Part shown: positions 26,401-38,823 of the stretch, in pieces
Layout of the letters: the number at the start of each line of letters is the position of its first letter
Numbering within the stretch: the stretch's first letter is position 1
NCBI GenBank assembly: GCA_024276995.1
Contig: JAJRWB010000012.1
Span: 33,618 to 97,617 of the forward strand
Direction of reading: 5' to 3'
Origin: Candidatus Eiseniibacteriota bacterium
GTDB lineage: Bacteria > Orphanbacterota > Orphanbacteria > Orphanbacterales > Orphanbacteraceae
DNA length: 64,000 nt
The notes under the pieces: model-generated
Told to the model about the DNA's origin: nothing
Seen by the model: the letters and a program-made list of their open reading frames with translations, nothing else
Databases searched by the model: none
Translations under genes and position numbers: made by a program

Positions 26401-27602
26401 GGGAGCCTCCTGATAACGAGGATCGTGGCGTCGTCGTCCCATTTGCCGCCGCCGAAGTTCTTCGCGGCTTCGAAGATCGCCTCGAGCAGTTCCTGGGCGG
26501 AGGCATTCTTGTGCTTCTCCATCAGTTCGGAAACGGGATCATCCCCGAAGTCTTCACTCGCGGCGTCGTGCCGTTCTAGGATACCGTCGGTGAGGATCAC
26601 CAGCACGCCTCCCCTGTCGAGGTGGACGAAGCCCCGCTTGAAACGGATATGCGGAAGGGGACCGAGAATCGAACCTCCCACGTCGAGCCGGAAGAATCCA
26701 CGGTCCATCAGGAGGAACGGGGGGACATGTCCGGCGTTGACGTACATCAAGTTGCCGTTCGCCTCGAGCTCGCCGTAGAAGAGGGAGACGAACTTCGTGG
26801 AGACCGTGCTTCGATGAATCACACGGTTCAGCTTCTCGATGGTAGGGGAGATTTTCGTTTCCTTCTCCACGCCCATGCGAAGCCCCGTCACCACGTCGCG
26901 TACGAGAAGGGCGGCGGGGAGGCCGTGGCCGCTCGCGTCGCCGAGGGCGATACCGAGAATATCCTCGCTCAGCTCGAGGAGGTCGTAGAAATCGCCCCCC
27001 ACGTCCTCGGCGGACACCGACCGCGCGGCGATTTCGTAGCCCGGAAAGACGGGGTTCCTCTTCGGAAAGAGGCTTCGCTGGATAAGACGAGTCTCCTTCA
27101 TGTCCGCGCGGATTCCCTCGGTCTCGAACCTATGGTTCAGCGCGTGGCGAATCGTGTTGAGGCATAGTTCGATCTCCTCACGCTGCCAACCGGGCGCGAG
27201 GCCGAAGGCGAGCACCGCGAGCCGCTCCCGCCCGACGAGAATCGCGGCCGAATCGGTGAAGCCGCCGATGACGTTCTCCTCGAATTCCTTGTCGATGCCG
27301 GGGGTGGTTGAATCGAAGATGTAGCACCTGTTCTTCATCAGGAGCCGGACGGGGGGATAGTCGAGGGGGATCCGCTTGCCCGCTTCGTCCCGGTTCGCGC
27401 TCTTCAGGTTGAGCCGGAGCTTCAGCTCGTCTCCCACCACCTCGTAGAGGCGGCCGTTGGCGATGGAAAGGCTTTCGCCGAACTGATCGACCACCTCGTG
27501 AATAACATCGGAAAGAAGCTTCGTTCTCTCGCCGGACATCTCGATCCGCGAGAGGAGCGTGTCGAGTTGTCGATAGAATCTTTTCCCGTCATGCAGCGGC
27601 AT
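26397..27602 (-). CDS. PP2C-type Ser/Thr phosphatase (RsbU/SpoIIE-like) with N-terminal GAF-like domain
   Basis: 401 aa from the ATG at 27602, with GAGGAAG upstream. The N-terminal 170 residues resemble a GAF sensor domain (NRLYEVVGDELKL-type strands). The C-terminal half has the SpoIIE/PP2C metal-binding motifs: DVGGDFYDLLEL near 210, LGDASGHGLPAALL near 235, ILTDGILE near 335 and DDDATILVI at the end. Such phosphatases act on anti-anti-sigma factors or other phospho-Ser regulators. It is divergent from the ATP synthase operon. No anti-sigma partner of the RsbW type is in the window. Confidence 0.85.
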   Translation of the reverse strand: MPLHDGKRFYRQLDTLLSRIEMSGERTKLLSDVIHEVVDQFGESLSIANGRLYEVVGDELKLRLNLKSANRDEAGKRIPLDYPPVRLLMKNRCYIFDSTTPGIDKEFEENVIGGFTDSAAILVGRERLAVLAFGLAPGWQREEIELCLNTIRHALNHRFETEGIRADMKETRLIQRSLFPKRNPVFPGYEIAARSVSAEDVGGDFYDLLELSEDILGIALGDASGHGLPAALLVRDVVTGLRMGVEKETKISPTIEKLNRVIHRSTVSTKFVSLFYGELEANGNLMYVNAGHVPPFLLMDRGFFRLDVGGSILGPLPHIRFKRGFVHLDRGGVLVILTDGILERHDAASEDFGDDPVSELMEKHKNASAQELLEAIFEAAKNFGGGKWDDDATILVIRRLP

Positions 27603-27745
27603 AAACTTCCTCTTTCTCCCCGCGAACGGCCCCACAGATGTTCCGTGACGGGCGGTGTGTTGGCAAGGAGAAATCGGCCCGCCCGCGCCTCGCCGGTGCT
27701 CGGTCGTCCCGGAGTTTCGGAGCTCTTCCGAAAGACGATTTCTTG

Positions 27746-27774
27746 TTGCCAAACAGGCAGGAGGCGAATATAAT
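27746..27774 (+). promoter_or_regulatory. Promoter of the ATP synthase operon (TTGCCA-N17-TATAAT)
   Basis: TTGCCA at 27746-27751 and a perfect TATAAT at 27769-27774 are separated by 17 bases, an excellent sigma70-type match. The predicted transcript start is near 27781. The AGGAGG at 27759-27764 lies inside the spacer and so is not a ribosome site for the first gene. Confidence 0.7.
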
Positions 27775-27783
27775 ATAAATCTT

Positions 27784-28077
27784 TTGAGCAGCGAAAACCG
27801 GAAAAAGGAGAAAAACGGTCCCGATCCGGTGCGGAGCGGGTTCGACAAGATCAGGCGGGCGGGGCGAGCCGAGTCGCTTGTGGGGCGCTATCTCCACCTG
27901 GGGCTTACGTTTACGCTCTCCATCCTCCTTTTTCTCTACGTGGGGTATCGGCTCGACGGCCGTCTCGGGACGCTCCCCCTGTTCACCCTGATCGGGACGT
28001 TTCTCGGAGCCGGCGGGGGCTTCCTGTACATCTACAGGGAGCTGATCACCGGGCGGGGACGGAACGGGTCGGAGTGA
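27784..28077 (+). CDS. AtpZ/AtpI-family small membrane protein (ATP synthase accessory)
   Basis: 97 aa from the TTG at 27784. It has a hydrophilic, basic N-terminus followed by two membrane helices (LGLTFTLSILLFLYVGYRL and LFTLIGTFLGAGGGFLYIYREL), the pattern of the AtpZ/AtpQ-like proteins placed first in F-ATPase operons. These are thought to help c-ring assembly or Mg2+/Ca2+ handling. The start is uncertain: the predicted transcript begins only about 3 bases before the TTG, so either the mRNA is nearly leaderless or the GTG at 27829 is used. Confidence 0.68.
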   Translation: MSSENRKKEKNGPDPVRSGFDKIRRAGRAESLVGRYLHLGLTFTLSILLFLYVGYRLDGRLGTLPLFTLIGTFLGAGGGFLYIYRELITGRGRNGSE

Positions 28078-28081
28078 CCGA

Positions 28082-28525
28082 ATGAGAGCGGGATCGGTTC
28101 GGCTTTTCGGGGCAGGCTGCCTGGTTGTGGTGGCGCTGCTCTTCTTCGGCCTCAGACCGCTTTACATGGCGCGGTTCCGGGAAGAGGGGGTTCTCTCTCT
28201 CGCGCTGGGCCTCGCTGCGTGTCTCGGAGTGGTGGGGGCGAGTTTTTTCTTGCTGAGGTGGGCGATCGGGGCGTCGAACGCCGCATTCCACCTCGCCTTC
28301 GCCGGCGGGATCGCCGGGCGCCTGCTTATTCTCGGGGCGCTCGTGGGCATCTCCCGCCTGGCGCCGGGCGTGAACGGGACGGGTGTCGCGTTCGCGGTGA
28401 TAACGGCTTTCTTTCCGCTTACCATCCTGGAGCTTTTCTGCGTGCTCCGGGGGAAGAGCGGATCAAATGAGCGGGACCGGCGGGACGACACTCCGGGGCG
28501 GTCTCGAGCGGGACGAATAGAATGA
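28082..28525 (+). CDS. atpI: ATP synthase subunit I-like membrane protein
   Basis: 147 aa with four hydrophobic helices and a charged C-terminal tail. It sits between the AtpZ-like gene and atpB, the usual position of atpI. Sequence resemblance to AtpI is only general (small four-helix protein, FHLAFAGGIAGRLLILGALVG), so the name rests mainly on position. AtpI is a chaperone for c-ring assembly. It ends in an ATGA overlap with atpB. Confidence 0.65.
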   Translation: MRAGSVRLFGAGCLVVVALLFFGLRPLYMARFREEGVLSLALGLAACLGVVGASFFLLRWAIGASNAAFHLAFAGGIAGRLLILGALVGISRLAPGVNGTGVAFAVITAFFPLTILELFCVLRGKSGSNERDRRDDTPGRSRAGRIE

Positions 28526-29400
28526 CGGAGACAACAGTCGGGGAGTTCCTGCTCGCGCAGGTGGGCGGGCACGGTGGCGAAGAAGCGGTCGGGGGCGCGG
28601 TCCACGGAGCGGAGCACGCCGCCGGATCGTTCGAATTCACCGAGATGTTTCACCACATCCAGGACCACGCGCTCATCGCCATTCCCCCGGTGCATATCGG
28701 CGGTGTGACCTTCGATTTCTCGATCACCAAGTTCATCCTCATGATGTGGATCTCCGGGCTTCTCTCCCTTCTCGTCTTTGGTGCGGTGGGGAGGAGGATC
28801 CGGGACGGGCGCGCGCCCCGCGGCGCCTTCGCGAACCTGTTCGAATCTCTCTTCCTCTTCGTCCGGGATGAGATGGTTTACAACATGATGGGGAAGGAAG
28901 CGGGGCGGCGTTACGCGCCGTATTTTTCGTCCCTTTTCTTCTTCATCCTGTTCTGCAATCTCTTCGGGCTCATCCCATTCATGAATACGGCCACGGGAAA
29001 CCTGGCGGTTACCGGCGGGCTCGCCGTGCTGACCTTCCTCATGACCCAGGCGGGGGGGATGCGCGCCATCGGTGTCGTACCCTAGCTGAAGAACATCGTT
29101 CCACCGGGGCTTCCCGTTTTTCTCTTTCCCATCATGTTGCCCATCGAAATCATGGGGCACTTCACGAAGCCCTTCGCCCTCACCGTGCGACTCTTCGCCA
29201 ACATGGTCGGCGGCCACGTGATCATCTTGTCGCTCATCGGCATGATTTTCATGTTTCGCGCACTCTGGGTCGCCCCAATAGCGATCGGGTTCATATTGTT
29301 CATCGATTTTCTCGAAGTGCTTGTGGCGTTTCTGCAGGCGTATGTTTTCGTTCTTCTGTCGATCCTCTTCGTCAATTCGGCGATTCATCCGGAGCATTAG
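28522..29400 (+). CDS. atpB: ATP synthase F0 subunit a, interrupted by an in-frame amber (TAG) codon
   Basis: The frame from 28522 codes for subunit a. An N-terminal extension is rich in His and Glu, followed by membrane helices such as SSLFFFILFCNLFGLIPF. TAG at 29083-29085 (codon 188) would end translation. The same frame continues perfectly with LKNIVPPGLPVF, LPIEIMGHF and RLFANMVGGHVI to a second TAG at 29398. The essential proton-channel Arg (codon 223, in RLFANM) lies after the amber. Related proteins usually have an aromatic residue at the amber site (PYLK or PYFK), so TAC to TAG would be one base change. The downstream ATG at 29134 could at best restart translation. Subunit a is needed for function, so this is a sequencing error, a mutation, or a suppressed stop. 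Confidence 0.85.
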
Positions 29401-29479
29401 ACGGAGGATCAACATTCATGACCGTCCGCGCGGGTGAAAGGAAACCGCCGGAGGGGAGTCATCAAGGAGGAAACAGGAA

Positions 29480-29701
29480 ATGGATTTCGGATTTCTCGGT
29501 GCTGGTATCGGAGCCGGTCTTGCTGTGATCGGCGCTGGTCTCGGAATCGGCCGGCTCGCCGGCTCCGCACTGGAGAGCATGGGCCGCCAGCCGGAGGCGA
29601 TGGGCGATCTCCGGGCGAACATGGTGATCGCCGCCGCCCTCGTCGAGGGGGTCGCGCTGTTCGCGCTCGTTATCTGTATTCTTCTGGCCACGAAGGCTTG
29701 A
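29480..29701 (+). CDS. atpE: ATP synthase F0 subunit c
   Basis: 73 aa hairpin of two membrane helices: Gly-rich helix 1 (GAGIGAGLAVIGAGLGIG), the polar loop Arg36-Gln37-Pro38, and helix 2 with the ion-binding carboxylate Glu56 (AALVEGVALFALV). The residue after Glu56 is Gly, not the Ser/Thr of sodium-binding c subunits, and helix 1 lacks the matching Gln. Proton coupling is therefore the better prediction. It lies 79 bases after atpB with GAGGAAACAGGAA just upstream. Confidence 0.93.
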   Translation: MDFGFLGAGIGAGLAVIGAGLGIGRLAGSALESMGRQPEAMGDLRANMVIAAALVEGVALFALVICILLATKA

Positions 29702-29731
29702 TCACCGGCGACGCCGAAGGCGGGGGTTTGA

Positions 29732-30235
29732 ATGGATAATCTGTTAGCCATAAACCCGGGGCTCATGATCTGGACCATCGTGAGCTTCCTGATATTCGTC
29801 TTCCTTCTCCGGAAGCTGGCATGGGGACCGATCATGAGCGGTCTCGACATGCGGGAGAAGGGTATCCGCGACTCGATCGAGCAGGCGGAGCGGAATCGGG
29901 AGGAGTCGGAGAAGATTCTCGATGAGCAGAAAGAGGCGCTTCGCCGCACGCACGAGGAAGCGAAGGAAATGATCGCCCGATCGCGAGATTCCGCGGAGAA
30001 AGAGGGGAACCGGATCATCGAAAAGGCCCGGAAAGAGGGCGACGATCTCATCGAAAGGGCGAGGGCGGAGATTCGGTCGGAAGAGCGGCGTGCCGTGGAG
30101 GAAGTTCGTCGCCAAGCGGTCGACATCGCCCTCGACGCGGCGGGCAGACTGATACGGAAATCACTCGAAACCGAGGATCACCGGCGGATCGTGGAAGATT
30201 TCATCGCCCGGCTCGGCTCGGAGCGCGATTCGTGA
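29732..30235 (+). CDS. atpF: ATP synthase F0 subunit b
   Basis: 167 aa. One N-terminal membrane helix (LMIWTIVSFLIFVFLLRKLAW) is followed by a long charged coiled coil (about residues 40-150) rich in Glu, Arg and Ala, the peripheral stalk. It sits between atpE and atpH, and ends in a GTGA overlap with atpH. Confidence 0.93.
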   Translation: MDNLLAINPGLMIWTIVSFLIFVFLLRKLAWGPIMSGLDMREKGIRDSIEQAERNREESEKILDEQKEALRRTHEEAKEMIARSRDSAEKEGNRIIEKARKEGDDLIERARAEIRSEERRAVEEVRRQAVDIALDAAGRLIRKSLETEDHRRIVEDFIARLGSERDS

Positions 30236-30795
30236 GCACTTTCGGCGGAGCGATAGGGCGTGTCTACGCCGCGGCGCTTTACGAACTGGCCCGCGACGGT
30301 GGTGCCCTCGAGGAGCGACTCGAGGAAGTGCGCGCCCTGGCGGGGGTGATCGACCGGGAAAAGGGTCTTCGAGAAATCCTCACCTCGCCGCGGATCTCTG
30401 TGGCGGAAAAGGAGAGGCTGGTCTCCGATGTGATGGGGCCGGGCGTCTCGACGGAACTTAAGAACCTCGTGAATCTGCTGATCGGGCGAAACAGGCACTT
30501 CTTCCTGCGCGAAATCCTCGAGACGTTCGTGGAGATCTACCGGGAAGAGAAGGGGCAGATCAAGGCGAAGGTCACCACCGCCTTGCCTCTCGACGACGAA
30601 ACGGCCGGCCGCCTCGCGGCGGCGCTCGGTTCGCGCACCGGGAGGGAGGTTTTGTTCGACAGGAGTGTCGATGCCGGCCTGGTGGGCGGTGTCGTCATAC
30701 GCTACGGCGATTACATCGTGGACGGCAGTTTGAAAACACGGATACGCAAGATGAAGGAAAGCCTCCTCGAAACCACAGATCAACAAGGGAGCTAG
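30232..30795 (+). CDS. atpH: ATP synthase F1 subunit delta
   Basis: 187 aa; GTG start in a GTGA overlap with atpF. N-terminal helical bundle with the [11 protein letters not shown] motif and C-terminal [22 protein letters not shown], then [25 protein letters not shown], the family signature near the end. It joins the peripheral stalk to the top of the alpha/beta head. The next gene begins 8 bases later. Confidence 0.92.
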   Translation: MSTFGGAIGRVYAAALYELARDGGALEERLEEVRALAGVIDREKGLREILTSPRISVAEKERLVSDVMGPGVSTELKNLVNLLIGRNRHFFLREILETFVEIYREEKGQIKAKVTTALPLDDETAGRLAAALGSRTGREVLFDRSVDAGLVGGVVIRYGDYIVDGSLKTRIRKMKESLLETTDQQGS

Positions 30796-30803
30796 GCGTT
30801 CAG

Positions 30804-32324
<1,521 letters not shown>

Positions 32325-32333
32325 CACCAGACC

Positions 32334-34650
<2,317 letters not shown>

Positions 34651-34914
34651 ATGGAAAGAGAGCTGCACTGCGAAATCCTCTCTCCCGACGGGAGCGTTTG
34701 GTCGGGAGAGGCCGTCATGGTGGTGGCCACTGCCGTCGACGGGCAGCTGGGTATCCTCTTCAACCACGCCCCCCTCGTTACCGCCCTCGGCGACGGCCCG
34801 CTCCGGCTCAAGTCGGCCGACGGGTCGGAGAGAAAGTACGTCGCCCATGGCGGCTTTCTCGAAGTGTTCCGCAACCGGGTGACCGTGCTGACCGACAAGA
34901 TCGAGGAAGGATAG
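34651..34914 (+). CDS. atpC: ATP synthase F1 subunit epsilon, short form lacking the C-terminal helices
   Basis: 87 aa. It comprises the beta-sandwich only (LHCEILSPDGSVWSGEA, GQLGILFNHAPLVTALGDG, VAHGGFLEVFRNRVTVL) and stops where the two-helix C-terminal domain would start; full-length bacterial epsilon is about 130-140 aa. The missing hairpin is what inhibits ATP hydrolysis and binds ATP in many bacteria, so this enzyme should lack that brake. It starts directly after the atpD stop and ends the operon. Confidence 0.9.
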   Translation: MERELHCEILSPDGSVWSGEAVMVVATAVDGQLGILFNHAPLVTALGDGPLRLKSADGSERKYVAHGGFLEVFRNRVTVLTDKIEEG

Positions 34915-34941
34915 CCCCGCCGCGGTGCTCGTATCCGCGAT

Positions 34942-36345
34942 CTACCTGACGAGCACGACCCGTCCGCCGGCCGGCGACCGATCGGAACGGACGGGCCGAT
35001 AGAAATAGACTCCCGCTCCCGCGTCGTCCCCACCGTCGGTACGCCCGTCCCACACGAACGAATCATTTCCTTCCAGGCGCCTGACGAGCCTTCCCGCCGG
35101 GTCATAGATATCGATTTCCCGCACCTCGTCGCCCGGTCGGCGGAAGAAGAGTTCCGTGCTCGAGCGAAAGGGATTCGGCTGCGCCCACGAGGCGCGATTC
35201 GCGGGGAATGAACCGGCCTCCCCGGAGCCGGCGATTCCCACGTCGATCGGGCTTACTACTACGAGATCGAACGGCGGAAGGCCGGTCGAAATCGGGCTCG
35301 TCGTCAGTTCGGTTTCGGAAACGGTGTTCACCACCCGAACGCCGGGGGAAACGGCGTCCCTGTCGGCGAGAAAGAGAAGAGACGACGAATCGTCGTATTC
35401 GAGGTCCGAAACGAATCCGGTGGTGGAGAGAATCGTGCCGAGCTTCGCTCCGGTGGCGACGGAGACGGTGACAAGCTGGTTGGTATAGAAGAAATCGGAC
35501 GACACGATCGCATACGCCGTGTTTCCCGCCATGGCGAACGGTCCGACGTCGCCGCCGAGATCGGTTTCGGTGGTGACCCATCCTTCCGATGCGAGGCTGT
35601 TCGTATTCACCTTTTCAATCCCCCCGTCATTCACGCCGTATGCGCCGAGGAGCGAGACATAGAGCGCCGCGCCCGCCGAGTCGAGCGTCATCTGGCCGTT
35701 CGGGTTCCCCGCGGAAAGAGAGATCGCCTGGGTGCCTGGAAGAGAACCGTCGGCGTCGACGGTGAGATTCGTGGTGATATCGATCACGGCGATCATCCCG
35801 GGAACGACGGGAGTCCAGAAGTTATTCCTGTCGAGCCGTTGAAGCTGGACGAAGAGCAGGTCGCCGCGTCGCGCCATGCGGCTCATCTCGGGAAGGCCAT
35901 CGGTGTCGGCGAAAGGGGACAGATCGATCGAATCGATCACCGCTCCGGTGGCGGGATTCATTTCGTAGAGCCACGCCGACTCGTAGCGCGATACGTACGA
36001 GCGCGACGGGTCGATCACCACGATATCCTGGGGGTTGCTTCCCGGTCCGGTCGACACCTCCGACTGCGTGGCGAACGAGAGCGCTGGGTCGAGAATCTGG
36101 ATGTTGTCCGCCAAGGAACGGTTGAGAACGTACAGCTTTTCCCCGGCGTAGCGGACAACGGGATCGGAGCCGACCGCCTGGAGACCGGTGGCGGTGGTGA
36201 ACGCCGAGTCGATCTGAATGGTCGCGCAGTTGCCGCTCGTCTCGTACGCGGTGGTCACCGAAAAGAGAAAGGGCTGCGTGGCGGCGACGCTCGGCGTGGC
36301 GGCAAAAAGGAGCGCCGCGGCGAGAATCGTTTTGTTTCGGGTCAT
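34942..36345 (-). CDS. Secreted beta-propeller-like protein with FlgD/T9SS-type C-terminal domain; BtuG-like candidate
   Basis: 467 aa from the ATG at 36345, with AAGGA upstream. The signal peptide is residues 1-21 (ends SVAAT). Residues about 30-370 form repeated strands with YVTN/WD-like spacing (KLYVLNRSLADNIQILD, IVVIDPSRSYVS, GMIAVIDITTN, ALYVSLLGAYG, LLFLADRD, VRVVNT), consistent with a seven-bladed propeller. Residues about 385-467 are a FlgD-like sorting domain (ASWAQPNPFRSSTEL, EIDIYDPAGRLVRRLEG, GVYFYRPVR) ending GGRVVLVR. The gene lies 5 bases behind the TonB receptor gene and so under the cobalamin riboswitch. This parallels BtuG, the B12-binding propeller beside BtuB in Bacteroides. 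The role in B12 capture is inferred. Confidence 0.75.
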   Translation of the reverse strand: MTRNKTILAAALLFAATPSVAATQPFLFSVTTAYETSGNCATIQIDSAFTTATGLQAVGSDPVVRYAGEKLYVLNRSLADNIQILDPALSFATQSEVSTGPGSNPQDIVVIDPSRSYVSRYESAWLYEMNPATGAVIDSIDLSPFADTDGLPEMSRMARRGDLLFVQLQRLDRNNFWTPVVPGMIAVIDITTNLTVDADGSLPGTQAISLSAGNPNGQMTLDSAGAALYVSLLGAYGVNDGGIEKVNTNSLASEGWVTTETDLGGDVGPFAMAGNTAYAIVSSDFFYTNQLVTVSVATGAKLGTILSTTGFVSDLEYDDSSSLLFLADRDAVSPGVRVVNTVSETELTTSPISTGLPPFDLVVVSPIDVGIAGSGEAGSFPANRASWAQPNPFRSSTELFFRRPGDEVREIDIYDPAGRLVRRLEGNDSFVWDGRTDGGDDAGAGVYFYRPVRSDRSPAGGRVVLVR

Positions 36346-36350
36346 GTGAA

Positions 36351-38417
36351 TCATCCTTTCGTGTTCTTCTGCCGGCGAAACTGAGTGGTCATGTAGACCG
36401 TCCTGCCGGGCATGGGATAGCCGAAGGCGTCGTCGGAACGGACGTCGCCGATATTCTGCACATCGATGTCGACGATGAATCGGGATTGGTGGAAGCGGCA
36501 CTCGATGCCGGCGCCGTGGTACGCTCTTGCCTCGGCGCGATCGATGTCGGTGTTCGCCCTGTCCCGGAACCATCCGTCGTGATAATCGTATTCGTAACGC
36601 GCGCTGAACCGCCCCACGTCCCAGGAGAGCCGCCCGTAGAACTCGCGGGGGGATACGTACGGGAGCCACTTTCCTTCCCAGAGGGAGACGGTGCCGGTAT
36701 GGCGGGCATCCTGGGTGGTGAACGATCCGCTCGCCCGGAACCGTCTTCCCACGCGCAGGTTCGCTTCGACCTCCACGCCGCGCACCACGGCGTCTTCGAG
36801 ATTCCGGGCGACGAAGTTTCTCTGCGAGTTCTGGACGAAGTAGATGAGCGAATCCCGGGTCGATCGATAGGCGCTCAACTCGAGCCGGCCCGTGATCCTT
36901 CCCGGCGCACTCTTTTCGATGATCAGTCCGCCGTCCCACGTGACCCCCTCTTCGGGAACGAGCATCGTGTTGCTCCTCACCTCGCCGTCGGTTCCGAAAA
37001 TCTCGAAGAGCGTGGGGAAGCGGGCATACTCGGTGCGCGCCGCCCGCACGGTGAGGAGCGAAGAAAGGCGTCCGGTCATGCCGAAGCTGAAACCATGGAA
37101 CCGTGTCGTATGGGCGTCGTCGTTCTCGATCGGCGGGCGGCCGAACGGCGGGGGACCGAAGTAGTTGTCCTTTCCCGTCATGCTCCGCCATGAGGCGAAT
37201 AGCTTCAACCGGTCCGACAGGTATGCGGCCTGGTCTTCCACCGACAGATCGACCCTGTCGCGTCGGCGTTCGAACGATCGGGCCGCGGCGGTCGCCTCCT
37301 CGGGAAGGAAGCTCTCGGCGCGCCCCTCGAGAACTACGGTCCACTGCTGGTTCGCCTCGAACCAGAATCCGGTGGCCACCGCCCGAGCGCCCAGGGTTTT
37401 CGAGTTCTGGACCACGTCGTTCCGGTTGAGACCGCTCTCGTTCGCCGGGTTGTAGTACCTGTCCCGGCGGGAGATCGAGTAGCCGGTGAAATCGAGCTGA
37501 AGCCTGTGGGCGACCAGCTCCGGCGACTCGATAGTGGCGGATGTCATGTGGCGCCTATGATCGGCCGAGGCTTCTTTGTATATCAAATTCCCGTGTCCGG
37601 GGATGCCGTTCTCCTTCAGGAGCCAGTCGTCGTGTAGCCGGACTTGCCAGCCCGACACGGGGGCGAAGCTGATCCGGGTCATCATGTTGTTCTCGGTGAA
37701 GCGGTTGTTTCCTCTCGCCATGACCGTGTCGTCCGTGCCGTTGAGGAATCGCGTGCCCGGGTCGTAGAGGAAGAGGAAGTCGCCGTCCGACCGGAGCCGT
37801 CTGAGAGAGACGATATACTCCGTCTCTCCGACACGGCCCGACTGCATCGCCGTTGTCTTCCATGTGTTGTAGCTTCCCGCCGTGACGGAAAGGGCCGTCG
37901 AACCGTCTCCGGCGGACCGGCTTCTCAGATCGATCACCCCGCCGATGCCCGAGGTGCCGAGAAACGCGGGCGCGCCGCTTCGATACACCGTGGCGGTGGA
38001 GAGATGATCGAGGGGGAGTTCCGACAGATCGGTGGTGCCCCATTGGGCGGAGTTGAGTGGAACGCCGTCGAGATAGATCTCCACCTGTCCCGGAGAGCTC
38101 GCCCGTATCGATGCGGTGGTAAACGAGCCGAGGGAACCGTAGCGGCGAACGTGGATCCCGGCGGCCCTCTCGATCACGTCGGCCACCGAGAGCATTCGGC
38201 GGCTTTCTTCCTCGATATCGAGCACGGTAGCGAAATACGGCGAATCGCCGGCGCCTTCACCGGTGATCGGCCTGCCCGGTACGCGGATCGTATCGGTCAC
38301 CACGGGCGGAGCTTCGCCGCCGCCGTCGGGAGAGACGGCACCCGCGGGGAAAGCGAAAAGGATGATCGCGCACGGCGGAATCCACGCCGCCGTGCGGGCG
38401 AACCGGAAAAGCGTCAT
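36351..38417 (-). CDS. btuB: TonB-dependent outer-membrane receptor, BtuB-like (cobalamin uptake)
   Basis: 688 aa. Signal peptide (residues 1-27), a plug domain with SVADVIERAAGIHVRRYGSLG, SIRASSPGQVEIYLDGVPLN and GIGGVIDLRSR, and a 22-strand barrel region with the usual alternating aromatics. The barrel closes near the end with VYMTTQFRRQKN. By family it moves a large metal chelate across the outer membrane using TonB energy. The cobalamin riboswitch just upstream on the same strand assigns it to B12-type substrates. The propeller gene follows directly. No TonB/ExbB or BtuCDF genes are in the window. Confidence 0.88.
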   Translation of the reverse strand: MTLFRFARTAAWIPPCAIILFAFPAGAVSPDGGGEAPPVVTDTIRVPGRPITGEGAGDSPYFATVLDIEEESRRMLSVADVIERAAGIHVRRYGSLGSFTTASIRASSPGQVEIYLDGVPLNSAQWGTTDLSELPLDHLSTATVYRSGAPAFLGTSGIGGVIDLRSRSAGDGSTALSVTAGSYNTWKTTAMQSGRVGETEYIVSLRRLRSDGDFLFLYDPGTRFLNGTDDTVMARGNNRFTENNMMTRISFAPVSGWQVRLHDDWLLKENGIPGHGNLIYKEASADHRRHMTSATIESPELVAHRLQLDFTGYSISRRDRYYNPANESGLNRNDVVQNSKTLGARAVATGFWFEANQQWTVVLEGRAESFLPEEATAAARSFERRRDRVDLSVEDQAAYLSDRLKLFASWRSMTGKDNYFGPPPFGRPPIENDDAHTTRFHGFSFGMTGRLSSLLTVRAARTEYARFPTLFEIFGTDGEVRSNTMLVPEEGVTWDGGLIIEKSAPGRITGRLELSAYRSTRDSLIYFVQNSQRNFVARNLEDAVVRGVEVEANLRVGRRFRASGSFTTQDARHTGTVSLWEGKWLPYVSPREFYGRLSWDVGRFSARYEYDYHDGWFRDRANTDIDRAEARAYHGAGIECRFHQSRFIVDIDVQNIGDVRSDDAFGYPMPGRTVYMTTQFRRQKNTKG

Positions 38418-38442
38418 GAGAACGCTCGATGCAGCCGGGACG

Positions 38443-38464
38443 GGAACGCCCGCGCGGGAGTTCC
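38443..38464 (-). promoter_or_regulatory. GC-rich hairpin between the riboswitch and the btuB start
   Basis: GGAACGCCCG CGCGGGAGTTCC folds into GGAAC/GTTCC and CCCG/CGGG stems with small bulges. It lies about 26-47 bases before the btuB ATG, where the expression platform of the riboswitch would be. It has no T-run, so it may act on translation (ribosome-site masking) rather than termination; it could also pair with part of the aptamer leader. Confidence 0.4.
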
Positions 38465-38553
38465 AAGAGAAAACCGAGGGGGATGGCGCCTCGGGGATCG
38501 TCGACCCCGCGGCGGCCTTTCCACGAGCCGGCTGCGGTTCCCGATCCTCCGAG

Positions 38554-38705
38554 AAGGTCTTCTGACTTCCGGTTCACCCTACTTTCCGCGCCTTCCCGCG
38601 AATACTCTTCGCAGTGGCCTACAGCGGATTTCGTCACCGGTTACAGCGGCGGGCCCGCAACGGATTCGCACCGTTTTCCCTGAGCCCGGAGAATCGTATG
38701 TATTG
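38554..38705 (-). promoter_or_regulatory. Cobalamin (AdoCbl-type) riboswitch aptamer
   Basis: Read on the minus strand, the leader holds the conserved cobalamin-riboswitch blocks in order: GGGAAAACGGTGCGAATCC, GCGGGCCCGCCGCTGTAACCG (split across a loop), GCCACTG, GGGAAGGC and the closing CCGGAAGTCAGAAGACC. The B12-box core GCCACTG and the final AGTCAGAAGACC are near-perfect. It lies about 140 bases before btuB on the same strand. High cobalamin should switch the btuB-propeller pair off. Confidence 0.93.
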
Positions 38706-38823
38706 CGAGGAAGAGCTTAGGACGGTGCGCAGCCGCGTGTCAAGAACGATTCGCCACCCCGGACGGAAGCCGGCCGATACCGGTGACGGCGCGGGCGGGG
38801 CGCCCGCGCTGCGCCATCGCCGG

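Noticed and set aside
27759..27764. AGGAGG as the ribosome site of the first ATP synthase gene
   Set aside because: It lies between the -35 and -10 boxes and would not be in the transcript.
29083..29400. Whole-genome reassignment of TAG
   Set aside because: Several intact genes here end in TAG (atpA, atpD, atpC, GT2), so TAG is a real stop.
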